NCBI GenBank assembly: GCA_047975195.1
Contig: JBKEDB010000004.1
Coordinates: 9,224-73,223 of the forward strand
Length of the DNA stretch: 64,000 nucleotides
DNA from: Cumulibacter sp047975195
GTDB taxonomy: Bacteria > Actinomycetota > Actinomycetes > Mycobacteriales > Antricoccaceae
Reading direction: 5' to 3'
Part shown: one piece after another, positions 42,153 through 50,952 of the stretch
Layout of the letters: each line of letters opens with the position of its first letter
How positions within the stretch are numbered: position 1 is the first letter of the stretch
Position numbers and translations under genes: made by a program
The notes under the pieces: model-generated
The model's database searches: none
Told to the model about the DNA's origin: nothing
The model's input: the letters and a program-made list of their open reading frames with translations, nothing else

Positions 42153-44074
42153 TGTCCGAGCGCTCACGCCGCCCCGCCGGCAGCCGACCTGCGGCGGGCA
42201 GTCGCCGTACCCCGACCGAGCGCGCTACCCGGCGCCCGGCATCCGCTCGATCTACATCCGGCGCCGCCGGACGCGGGCATACCACCCGGCGACGACGCGT
42301 CCGGGGCTTCCCGCTTGGCCGGCCCGAACGGCGTACGACCGGCATCTTTGTCGTACTCACCGCCCTGATGCTCATCATCGGGGGCCGATTGCTGCAGCTT
42401 CAGGGCGTCGATGCAGCGGCCTACGCTGCCACGGCCGAAGGGGACCGGCTCAAGAGCAAGGTGATCACCGCGCAGCGCGGCGCGATCACCGATGCCGATG
42501 GGACGCGCCTGGCCTATAGCGTCGAAACCCGAACGGTATTTGCCGACCCGAAGAACATCGATGCCGATGAGCGAGCCGACTTGGCAGTGTTCGTCAGCAA
42601 GAAGCTCGGTGTGCCGTACGCCAAGGTGCTCTCCGCGGTCAGCTCCAAGGGCCGCTACGCGGTCATCGCCAAGGACGTTGACCCGGCGATCTCCAACGAG
42701 ATCCGTACTTCCGAACTTAACGGGGAGCCGCTGTACGAAAAGATCGGGGACGAGTACACCCAGAAGCGCATCTACCCCGCCGGAACAACCGGTGGACAGT
42801 TTGTCGGGTTTATCTCGCAGGGCAGCGGCGACGGGGACAAGCCTGTCGGGTCGGCGGGTGTCGAGCAGTCGATGGACGCCGTGCTTGCCGGCAAGGAGGG
42901 AAAGCTCACCTATGAGGCGAGCCCCAGCGGGTACATGATTCCTGCCGGTGTGCAGGAGGAGACCCCGGCGGTGCCAGGTTCGACCGTGCAGCTCACCATC
43001 GATGCGGATGTGCAGTACCTGTTGCAAAGTTCGGTAGACGAGTACCAGAAGAAGAACCCGGCCGCGACGGCTGTGTCGGCCGTGGCCTTGGATGCGAACA
43101 CCGGCCAGGTCGTCTCGATGTACGGAACTCCGGGATATGACCCGGGCAATTTGGGCGCCAGCGACGGTGACGATATCGGCAACCCGACGGTGTCTTCGGT
43201 GCTCGAGCCCGGTTCGATCAACAAGGTCACCACGATGGGACCCGCGCTCGATCAGGGGCTTATCACGCCGGATTCGGTGTTGGATGTGCCAGGTTCGATC
43301 CCCGTCGCCGACGTGGTGGTCAACGACGCGTGGGTGCACGACGCGGTGCCGTTCACCGCGACCGGGATCCTGGCCCAGTCTTCCAACGTCGGCACGTTGA
43401 TGATCAACAAAGAGCTGGATCCCAACTACTACTTCGAGATGCTGCAAAAGTTCGGTGAAGGCGAGGAAACGGGAATCGAACTGCCTGCCGAATCGCCTGG
43501 GCTGCTCGCGCCGCGGGACACCTGGTCCGGTAGTCAGGTCGGCAACGTACCGATCGGCCAGGGCGTGTCGATGACGCCACTACAGATGGCCTCGGCGTAC
43601 CAAGCCATCGCCAACGATGGCACCCGGATTCCGCCGCGGATCGTCAAATCAGTGATCGGTGCGGACGGTAGCCAGACGCCCAGTACGCCGCCGAAGCCTG
43701 TTGAGGTGATCAGCCCCACGGCAGCGGCCGAGTTGCGCGGCATGCTCGAGGCGGTCACCGGTGAAGGTGGTACCGGTACCAAGGCGACGGTTCCCGGGTA
43801 CCGGGTCGGTGGCAAGACCGGTACGGCACAGCGCGCCAACCCGGATTGCGGATGCTACGAGGGCGGTGGTTATAACCACACGTTCGTTGGCATGGCGCCG
43901 ATCGAGGACCCGCAGTACGTGGTCGCGATCGCGATTACCGACCCGACCGCGTCGGTCGGCGGCTCGCGGGCCGCGGGCCTGTTCTCGACCGTCATGGGGC
44001 AGATTCTGCAGTCTGAGGGGGTTCCGCCGTCGACCGAGGCGTCGCCGTCGTACACCCTCGTCGCCGGACAGTAG
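42152..44074 (+). CDS. ftsI: FtsI/PBP2B-type peptidoglycan transpeptidase
   Basis: 640 residues, class B penicillin-binding protein that crosslinks septal peptidoglycan with FtsW. An Arg/Pro-rich N-terminus is followed by a membrane helix at about 66-84 (FVVLTALMLIIGGRLLQLQ), a dimerisation domain and the transpeptidase domain: SxxK in EPGSINKV near residue 354, SSN in AQSSNVG near 411, and KTGT in GGKTGTAQ near 555. The ATG uses the last base of the ftsL stop region (TGATG). Confidence 0.95.
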   Translation: MSERSRRPAGSRPAAGSRRTPTERATRRPASARSTSGAAGRGHTTRRRRVRGFPLGRPERRTTGIFVVLTALMLIIGGRLLQLQGVDAAAYAATAEGDRLKSKVITAQRGAITDADGTRLAYSVETRTVFADPKNIDADERADLAVFVSKKLGVPYAKVLSAVSSKGRYAVIAKDVDPAISNEIRTSELNGEPLYEKIGDEYTQKRIYPAGTTGGQFVGFISQGSGDGDKPVGSAGVEQSMDAVLAGKEGKLTYEASPSGYMIPAGVQEETPAVPGSTVQLTIDADVQYLLQSSVDEYQKKNPAATAVSAVALDANTGQVVSMYGTPGYDPGNLGASDGDDIGNPTVSSVLEPGSINKVTTMGPALDQGLITPDSVLDVPGSIPVADVVVNDAWVHDAVPFTATGILAQSSNVGTLMINKELDPNYYFEMLQKFGEGEETGIELPAESPGLLAPRDTWSGSQVGNVPIGQGVSMTPLQMASAYQAIANDGTRIPPRIVKSVIGADGSQTPSTPPKPVEVISPTAAAELRGMLEAVTGEGGTGTKATVPGYRVGGKTGTAQRANPDCGCYEGGGYNHTFVGMAPIEDPQYVVAIAITDPTASVGGSRAAGLFSTVMGQILQSEGVPPSTEASPSYTLVAGQ

Positions 44075-44102
44075 CCAGCCAATGGCCACGTAGGATTCAG
44101 CC

Positions 44103-45617
44103 GTGACATCCAGTTCTCAACTCCGCCCCGCGCACTGCCCGACGGTGCGCACGACCGAGATCGCGCAGCGCATCTCCGCGCGTCATCAAGGCGCCGAGGT
44201 GCAGGTCAGCGGTATCACCAACCGCTCGGCCGAGGTCCGCGCCGGCGATCTGTTCGTTGGCGTTCCCGGTTCGCGGGCCCACGGAGCGCGGTTCGCTGCT
44301 GACGCCGTGGCCGCTGGCGCCGTAGCAGTGCTCACCGACCAGGCGGGCTTAGAGGTCGCCGGGCCCCTCGAAATACCGGTGCTGGTGGTCGACGATGTGC
44401 GGGAGGTAATCGGCGCGGCAGCCGCGCAGGTGTACGGCGACCCGTCGCAAGCGCTGAAACTGCTGGGCATCACCGGGACGAGCGGGAAGACAACCACCGC
44501 CTACTTACTGCGCGCGATTCTTGATGCCGCTGGGATCCGCAGTGGGCTACTGGGCACCGTCGAGACCTTGATCGCGGACGAACGTTTCGAGCACACCCCA
44601 GGCGCCTCGTTCACCACGCCCGAGGCGCCCGACCTACAGGCGCTGCTGGCGGTGATGGTCGAGCGCTCCGTCACGCACGTGGTGATGGAGGTCTCCAGTC
44701 ACGCGCTGCAACTCGGCCGTGTCGGTGGGATCGAGTTCGCGGTGGCCGGCTTCAACAATCTCTCGCAGGATCACCTCGACTTCCATCACACGATGGAGGA
44801 GTACTTCCAGGCGAAGGCTGCGCTCTTCGACGGTCGCGCCGCCGTGCACGTGCTGAATGTTGACGATCCGTACGGCGCCAGGCTGACCGAACAGCCGCAG
44901 CGAACGGTGACCTTGTCGCCATCGGGCGCGGCAGCGGACTGGTCGGTGCGCCCAGGTCGTGTGCCGGGCGCCTTCACCCTCCTCGGCCCGGAATCCATCA
45001 CCCTCAACGTGAACTTGAGCCTTCCCGGCGCGTTCAATGTCGCGAATGCCGCGATGGCCGTGGCGATGGCCGCAGAGATCGACGTCGATGCCGAACTCGC
45101 GGCCGCAGCACTGGCCGAGGTACGCGTGCCGGGCCGGATGGAACGCATCGAGGCCGGCCAGGACTACCTGGCCGTCGTGGACTATTCGCACAAGCCCGCC
45201 GCAGTGCAGGCGGCCCTACAGTCGGTGCGTCAGCAGGCGCGCGGGCGGGTGCTGATCGTGCTCGGGTGCGGTGGAGACCGCGACGCGGCTAAGCGACCGA
45301 TCATGGGCGAGGTTGCTGCGCGGGGCGCTGATCTGCTGGTGATCACCGACGACAACCCGCGCAGCGAGGACCCGGCCACGATCCGGGCTGAGATGCTGCG
45401 AGGGGCCAATAGTGTTGATGCATCCGAGCGAGCGCAGATACTGGAGGTCTCCGACCGCGCCGCAGCGATTCGGGCCGCGGTAGAGCGGGCCCGGGCCGAC
45501 GATGTTGTCCTCGTCGCCGGCAAGGGTCACGAAACCGGACAGTACGTCGGTACGGAGGTTCACCCGTTCGACGATCGTGCGCAGTTGCGAGCGGCCATCG
45601 TGGAGCGGACCTCGTGA
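44103..45617 (+). CDS. murE: UDP-MurNAc-tripeptide synthetase
   Basis: 504 residues. It adds the third amino acid to UDP-MurNAc-dipeptide. The ATP motif is GTSGKTTTAYLL. The substrate motif DNPRSEDP is the meso-diaminopimelate form. EVSSHALQLGRVGG carries the carbamylated-lysine neighbourhood. The start is GTG 44103. The next gene is mraY rather than murF. Confidence 0.94.
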   Translation: MTSSSQLRPAHCPTVRTTEIAQRISARHQGAEVQVSGITNRSAEVRAGDLFVGVPGSRAHGARFAADAVAAGAVAVLTDQAGLEVAGPLEIPVLVVDDVREVIGAAAAQVYGDPSQALKLLGITGTSGKTTTAYLLRAILDAAGIRSGLLGTVETLIADERFEHTPGASFTTPEAPDLQALLAVMVERSVTHVVMEVSSHALQLGRVGGIEFAVAGFNNLSQDHLDFHHTMEEYFQAKAALFDGRAAVHVLNVDDPYGARLTEQPQRTVTLSPSGAAADWSVRPGRVPGAFTLLGPESITLNVNLSLPGAFNVANAAMAVAMAAEIDVDAELAAAALAEVRVPGRMERIEAGQDYLAVVDYSHKPAAVQAALQSVRQQARGRVLIVLGCGGDRDAAKRPIMGEVAARGADLLVITDDNPRSEDPATIRAEMLRGANSVDASERAQILEVSDRAAAIRAAVERARADDVVLVAGKGHETGQYVGTEVHPFDDRAQLRAAIVERTS

Positions 45618-45705
45618 CGCACCGGCGCGGGCTGTCCTACTGTGCAACACGCACGCGCTACCGTGGTCAGGCACGAGAATCACGGCTGTGGAAGGGCGCG
45701 CATCA

Positions 45706-46785
45706 ATGAGGTCGATCCTGCTCGGCGCGGTGTTGGCGCTGATGACCTCGCTAATCCTCACCCCGCTGCTGATTCGCCAACTCAAACGCCGCGCGTACGG
45801 CCAGCAGGTACGCGATGACGGCCCGCAGACTCACCTGGTCAAGCAGGGAACGCCCACCATGGGCGGCATCGCAATCATCATTGCAACGATCGTCGGTTAC
45901 TTCGGCGCCCACCTGATCATGGTCAACGACTTCGGACGCGATGTGACTCCGTCCGGATTGCTGGTGCTGTACCTGTTCGTCGGACTCGGGCTCGTCGGAT
46001 TCCTCGACGACTACATCAAGATCGCGAAACAGCGCAGTCTCGGGCTGAATAAGACCGCTAAACTGCTCGGTCAATTGTTTGTCTCGATCAGTTTCGCCGT
46101 CCTGGCGTTGCAGTTTAAACAGGGCGGCGTCACGCCTGCATCGACCGATATTTCCTTCGTGCGAGACATCTCGATGCTGGGGCTGGGCGCCATCGGATTC
46201 GTGGTGTTCGCGGTCCTGTTTATCTCCGGATTCTCCAACGCCACGAACCTCACCGACGGACTCGACGGACTCGCCGCCGGCGCTGCGACGATGGTGTTCG
46301 GTGCGTACGTCGTCATCTCCTTCTGGCAATTCAGCCATCAGTGTTCACGCGCGCAGGTCGCCGGTTGCTACACGGTGCGAGATCCGATGGACCTGGCGCT
46401 GCTAGCGGCGGTGATGATGGGCGCGTGCATCGGATTCCTGTGGTGGAACGCCAATCCGGCCCGGATCTACATGGGCGATACGGGTTCGCTCGCGCTCGGC
46501 GGCGGAATCGCCGGGCTCGCGATCACCACCCGCACCGAACTACTGCTGTTCGTCCTCGGCGCCCTGTTCGTCGCCGTGACCGCATCCGTGATTTTGCAGA
46601 TCGGCTACTTCAAGATCACCGGTAAACGGCTATTCAGAATGGCACCCCTGCATCATCACTTCGAGTTATCCGGTTGGACCGAGATGACTGTCGTGGTGCG
46701 GTTCTGGATTGTCACCGGGATGTGCGTGGCGCTCGGCCTGGGCATCTTCTACGCCGACTGGCTCGCGACGGCGACGATTCAGTGA
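45706..46785 (+). CDS. mraY: phospho-MurNAc-pentapeptide translocase
   Basis: 359 residues, ten predicted membrane helices. It makes lipid I on undecaprenyl phosphate. THLVKQGTPTMGGIAIII, FLDDYIKIAKQRSLGLN (aspartate-rich catalytic site), NLTDGLDGLAAG and APLHHHFELSGW are family signatures. ATG 45706 has GGAAGGG upstream; the 88-base gap before it is where murF is missing. It overlaps murD by GTGA. Confidence 0.95.
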   Translation: MRSILLGAVLALMTSLILTPLLIRQLKRRAYGQQVRDDGPQTHLVKQGTPTMGGIAIIIATIVGYFGAHLIMVNDFGRDVTPSGLLVLYLFVGLGLVGFLDDYIKIAKQRSLGLNKTAKLLGQLFVSISFAVLALQFKQGGVTPASTDISFVRDISMLGLGAIGFVVFAVLFISGFSNATNLTDGLDGLAAGAATMVFGAYVVISFWQFSHQCSRAQVAGCYTVRDPMDLALLAAVMMGACIGFLWWNANPARIYMGDTGSLALGGGIAGLAITTRTELLLFVLGALFVAVTASVILQIGYFKITGKRLFRMAPLHHHFELSGWTEMTVVVRFWIVTGMCVALGLGIFYADWLATATIQ

Positions 46786-48191
46786 GGCGTGTGCTGGTTG
46801 CCGGTGGCGGCGTGTCGGGCGCGGCCGTCGCACGCGCCTTGGCTGTGCGCGGCGACGATGTCCGCCTCGTCGATCGGCGAGCGGCAGCCCTCAGCGATGA
46901 ACTGGCCAGGCTGGGCGTACGGTACGCCGGAGATCTCGACGTCGTCCCGGAGGACGTCGATCTGGTCGTCACCTCACCAGGTTGGCCGCCGTCCCACCCG
47001 CTACTGGCGAACGCCGCGCGCCGCGGCATACCCGTAGTCGGCGAGGTCGAAATTGCGTGGCATCTGCGAGATGCCACCGTGCCGTGGCTGGCGGTCACCG
47101 GAACGAACGGCAAGACCACGACCGTGGGCATGCTCACCGCGATCCTGCGTGCTGCGGATCGCCATGTTGCCGAGGTCGGCAACGTTGGCCCGCCGGTGAT
47201 CGACGCCGTCGTGGCCGCCGATCGCACGTACGATGTGCTGACCGTGGAGTTGTCCAGTTTCCAGTTGCACTGGGCTCCCTCGGTCACCCCGGCGGCCGGA
47301 GCGTTGCTGAATATCGCCGCCGACCATCTCGACTGGCACGGCTCGCTCGAGGCGTATGCCGCGGATAAGTCGCGGATCTGGGCGGGTGGGCGCTCCCAGG
47401 TAGTGCTGAACGCAGATGACCCGCACGTCGTTGAACTGGCGGCGGAACTGCCCGAAGCCACTCGCCGGATTGAGTTCACCCAGTCCGAACCGGCCGCGGG
47501 CCAACTCGGCATCCGTGACGGCATGCTGATCGATCGCAGTATCGATCCGGACGGCGAGGTGCTGATCGCGGCCGCGGACATCCGCCCGCCCGGAGGGCAC
47601 AATGCCGCCAACGCGCTTGCCGCGGCGGCACTTGCCCGAACGGTTGGCATCCAGGCGCAGCAGGTAGCCGACGGATTACGCGCGTACCGCCCGGGCGAAC
47701 ACCGCAATGTCACCGTTGGCGTCGGGCAGTTCGCGGGCGGCTCGGTGCGGTTGGTGAACGACAGCAAGGCCACGAACGCGCACGCGGCGACCGCATCGCT
47801 CACCTCGTACCCGCGCGTGGTGTGGATCGCCGGCGGTCTCTTGAAGGGCGCCGTGGCCGGCGACTTCGCCGGACTGATCGAGCAGGTGCGCGAGCGATTG
47901 GCTGCGGTGGTACTGCTCGGTCGTGATCGGGCAGTGATCACGGAGGCACTTCGGCGACACGCGCCCGAGGTGCACGCAATCGACATACCGAGCGCCGAAC
48001 ATATAGGTATGGCCGAGGCGGTGCGCGTCGCGACCGAGTTAGCGCGCACCGAAGCGGCACGTACGGGGGACGAGGTTGTGGTGCTGATGGCGCCCGCGGC
48101 GGCGTCGATGGACATGTTCGTCGACTATGCCGAGCGCGGACGCGTCTTCACCGACGCGGCTCGCGCGCAGGAGGGAATCCACGCGCAGTAA
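46782..48191 (+). CDS. murD: UDP-MurNAc-L-alanine:D-glutamate ligase
   Basis: 469 residues. It adds D-glutamate to UDP-MurNAc-L-Ala. The N-terminal Rossmann motif is VRRVLVAGGGVSGAAVARAL, the ATP loop is VTGTNGKTTTVGML, and ELSSFQLHWAPSVTP and NDSKATNAHAA are signatures. GTG 46782 overlaps the mraY stop. Downstream ftsW follows after 29 bases. Confidence 0.94.
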   Translation: MRRVLVAGGGVSGAAVARALAVRGDDVRLVDRRAAALSDELARLGVRYAGDLDVVPEDVDLVVTSPGWPPSHPLLANAARRGIPVVGEVEIAWHLRDATVPWLAVTGTNGKTTTVGMLTAILRAADRHVAEVGNVGPPVIDAVVAADRTYDVLTVELSSFQLHWAPSVTPAAGALLNIAADHLDWHGSLEAYAADKSRIWAGGRSQVVLNADDPHVVELAAELPEATRRIEFTQSEPAAGQLGIRDGMLIDRSIDPDGEVLIAAADIRPPGGHNAANALAAAALARTVGIQAQQVADGLRAYRPGEHRNVTVGVGQFAGGSVRLVNDSKATNAHAATASLTSYPRVVWIAGGLLKGAVAGDFAGLIEQVRERLAAVVLLGRDRAVITEALRRHAPEVHAIDIPSAEHIGMAEAVRVATELARTEAARTGDEVVVLMAPAAASMDMFVDYAERGRVFTDAARAQEGIHAQ

Positions 48192-48220
48192 CACAGATCG
48201 GGAGAGGGCAGGAGGTAGCG

Positions 48221-49867
48221 GTGGTCAGCACCGAGTCCGTCGAACGGTCCGCCCGCGGGAACGTGGTCTACGAGTCCGGCCAGGTTGCGCGTCGCTATCG
48301 CAACAGCATCGGCGCGTTCCTGACCAAGCCGATGACCTCCTTCTATCTGGTGCTGGTGCTCACTCTCGCGTTGGTGAGTTTCGGGCTCGTCATGATGGCG
48401 TCCGCGTCCGCCGTCGATTCACTACAGCTATATGGGTCGGCGTACTACCTGTTCAATCGTCAGTTGATCTTCGTCGCCCTCGGACTCATCGCGATGGTCG
48501 CGGCGATGCGGGTGCCGCTGGATACCTGGCGTCGACTGTCGCCGATGATGATGCTCGGCTCGCTCATGCTGCTCGCGCTGGTGCTCGTGCCGGGTATCGG
48601 CCAGGAACTCGGCGGTGCCCGCCGCTGGTTCGATATCGCCGGAATCATGCTGTTCCAGCCCTCTGAGGTCGGCAAGATCGCGTTCCTGCTATGGGGCGCG
48701 CATGTGCTCACCCAGCGGCGCAAGATCCTCAATACCTGGGGCGGGATGCTCAAACCGCTGCTTCCAGGTTTGATCGTGCTGTGCGGACTGGTCGTGATCG
48801 AGCCCGACCTGCACACGACAGTGACGTACATAGTGATCTTCCTGTCGCTGCTGTGGATCGCCGGGGCACCGATGCGGATGTTCGGGTTGATGCTGATCGC
48901 GGGAGCGGGCGTCGGCGTTGCCGCGATCGCGACACAGGGCTTCCGCATGGACCGGGTGCTGTCGTTCCTGGACCCATGGGCCGACGCCGACGGCTCGGGA
49001 CATCAAGCAATTCAGGGCTTCTACGCGCTGAGCACCGGTGGAATGTTCGGCGTCGGCTTGGGTAACAGTCGCACGAAATGGGGTGCGCTACCGAACGCGC
49101 ATTCCGATTACATCTTCGCGATCATCGGCGAGGAACTCGGTTTCCTGGGTTGCGCACTCGTGTTGATCCTTTTCGGTGGAGTGGCCTACGCCGGGATACG
49201 GATCGCAAGGCGGACCCGGGACCTGTACATCCGTCTGGTTTCCGCGACGATCGCGGTGTGGATGGTGGCGCAGGCGCTGATCAACGTCGGGTACGTCGTT
49301 GGCCTGTTGCCGGTCACCGGCATCACCTTGCCGCTGATCTCCTCCGGCGGCACGTCGCTGGTGGTCACGATGTTCGCGATGGGGATATTGGCCAGTTGCG
49401 CCCGACACGAGCCCGCTGCGATCCGTTACCTGCAGTCGCGGGAACGTCGATTCGGTCGATGGCTGTCGCTGCCGGTCCCGGCGAGTGCGAAGGTGGACGT
49501 CGGCACGCCACCGTCCGGTCGTGCTCGCGGTGGTACCCGGGCTTCGGCGACCGGTGGTTCGACCAAGAAGCGTGCGTCCAAGACGAAGACGGCGGCCGCG
49601 CCGAAGGCTCGGACACCCGCGAAGGCTCGGACATCCGCGAATCCTCGGACATCCGCGAATCCTCGGACTGCGAACGCGGCGCCCGCGAGGCGAGCGAGGT
49701 CGGCTACGAACCCATCGGCGAAACGGTCACCGCAGGCCGCGCGCCCACGAGATGACACCGGCCGGACGCCGCCGTCGGGCCGGACGGGAACCGGGGCACG
49801 CCGCGCGTCGCCAGATCGCGGCCAGAACCGTACTGAGAATCATTCGAGAGGACGACGCACCAGATGA
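48221..49867 (+). CDS. ftsW: FtsW peptidoglycan polymerase (SEDS family)
   Basis: 548 residues. About ten membrane helices span residues 38-400. SEDS signatures are QPSEVGKIAFLLWGAHVL, PNAHSDYIFAIIGEELGFLG and PLISSGGTSLVVTMFAMGIL. It polymerises septal glycan strands with FtsI. The C-terminal 140 residues are a basic Arg/Lys/Ala/Pro/Thr-rich tail, with 18-base DNA repeats near 49607-49672. GGAGG precedes GTG 48221. The stop overlaps murG (ATGA). Confidence 0.93.
   Translation: MVSTESVERSARGNVVYESGQVARRYRNSIGAFLTKPMTSFYLVLVLTLALVSFGLVMMASASAVDSLQLYGSAYYLFNRQLIFVALGLIAMVAAMRVPLDTWRRLSPMMMLGSLMLLALVLVPGIGQELGGARRWFDIAGIMLFQPSEVGKIAFLLWGAHVLTQRRKILNTWGGMLKPLLPGLIVLCGLVVIEPDLHTTVTYIVIFLSLLWIAGAPMRMFGLMLIAGAGVGVAAIATQGFRMDRVLSFLDPWADADGSGHQAIQGFYALSTGGMFGVGLGNSRTKWGALPNAHSDYIFAIIGEELGFLGCALVLILFGGVAYAGIRIARRTRDLYIRLVSATIAVWMVAQALINVGYVVGLLPVTGITLPLISSGGTSLVVTMFAMGILASCARHEPAAIRYLQSRERRFGRWLSLPVPASAKVDVGTPPSGRARGGTRASATGGSTKKRASKTKTAAAPKARTPAKARTSANPRTSANPRTANAAPARRARSATNPSAKRSPQAARPRDDTGRTPPSGRTGTGARRASPDRGQNRTENHSRGRRTR
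49607..49672 (+). repeat. 18-bp tandem repeats in the ftsW tail
   Basis: Three full units with consensus GCTCGGACATCCGCGAAT, starting at 49607, 49625 and 49643, and a decayed fourth. They encode the hexapeptide pattern ARTSAN/PRTSAN in the cytoplasmic tail. Confidence 0.7.
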
Positions 49868-50952
49868 GCCGCCACATCGTGCTGACCGGAGGAGGCACCG
49901 CCGGTCATATCGAGCCGATGCTCGCCACTGCAGTCGCGTTGCAGGAAGCTGAACCCGGCCTGCAGATCACCTGTATCGGCTCAGTTGGCGGGCTGGAGAC
50001 CAGCCTGGTACCGCAACGCGGATTCACTTTGCGCACAGTCCCCGCGGTGCCCCTGCCGCGCAAACCGTCGGCAGACCTGGTGAAGTTGCCGGCCCGACTG
50101 CTGCGGGCGCGTGCGCAGGCCAAGACGATCCTGAAAGACACCGGGGCCGCTGCCGTGGTGGGTTTCGGTGGTTACGCGTCCTTGCCGGCGTATCTCGCGG
50201 CCAAGATTCTTGGTATCCCCGTGGTCGTCCACGAGGCCAACGCGACCGCCGGCATCGCCAACAAGATTGGCGCTCGATGGGCGGCATTCGTCGGGACCGC
50301 GGCCAAGACCAATGGGCTCAAGGACTCGAGGATCGTCGGTATGCCGATTCGCGCCGCGCTCGCGACGCTGGATCGCTCAGCGCTTCGCGCGGAGGCCCTC
50401 GAACATTTCGGCATGCGCTCCTCGACGCACACGTTGCTGGTGTACGGCGGCTCGCAGGGAGCGCGCAGTGTGAACACGGCAATTCTCGCGGCGGCCCCTC
50501 AGCTGCATGCGGCAGGTATCGGCGTCCTGCATTCATACGGGAAGAAGAACACCGTCGAAGAGCCCCACTTTGCCGATGGTCCCTCGTACGTCGCGTTGCC
50601 CTACATCGATCGAATGGACCTCGCTTACGCAGCCGCCGACTTCGTGCTGTGTCGTTCCGGGATGGGTACGGTCGCCGAGGTATCGGCTGTCGGCCTGCCC
50701 GCGATGTACGTCCCGCTCCCGCACGGTAACGGCGAGCAGCGGCTGAATGCCGAGCCGGTAGTGGCGGCCGGCGGCGGCGTGCTCGTCGATGATGCGGACC
50801 TGGACGGGCAGTACCTGATTGAGCATCTATTGCCGATCCTGACCGACGAGTCGGTGCTGAACCAGATGGCTGGTGCTGCCCGCGGCGCGGGTCACGCCGA
50901 GGCGGCGCAGGTATTGGCAGCGAAGGTGCTGGAGGTTGCACGTGGGGACTGA
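49864..50952 (+). CDS. murG: UDP-GlcNAc:lipid I GlcNAc transferase
   Basis: 362 residues of the GT28 family, membrane-associated. It makes lipid II. N-terminal GGGTAGHIEPMLATA is the lipid I loop. GFGGYASLPAYLAA, VYGGSQGARSVN, and the UDP-binding FVLCRSGMGTVAEVSAVGLP with PLPHGNGEQRLNAE are diagnostic. ATG 49864 overlaps ftsW and the 3' end overlaps murC. Confidence 0.95.
   Translation: MSRHIVLTGGGTAGHIEPMLATAVALQEAEPGLQITCIGSVGGLETSLVPQRGFTLRTVPAVPLPRKPSADLVKLPARLLRARAQAKTILKDTGAAAVVGFGGYASLPAYLAAKILGIPVVVHEANATAGIANKIGARWAAFVGTAAKTNGLKDSRIVGMPIRAALATLDRSALRAEALEHFGMRSSTHTLLVYGGSQGARSVNTAILAAAPQLHAAGIGVLHSYGKKNTVEEPHFADGPSYVALPYIDRMDLAYAAADFVLCRSGMGTVAEVSAVGLPAMYVPLPHGNGEQRLNAEPVVAAGGGVLVDDADLDGQYLIEHLLPILTDESVLNQMAGAARGAGHAEAAQVLAAKVLEVARGD

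Noticed and set aside
46712..48115. 467-residue minus-strand open frame opposite murD
   Set aside because: Ser/Ala/Arg-rich shadow of murD; no domain, and murD is fully conserved on the other strand.
49607..49672. Possible CRISPR-like array
   Set aside because: Units are contiguous 18-base coding repeats with no spacers, inside ftsW.
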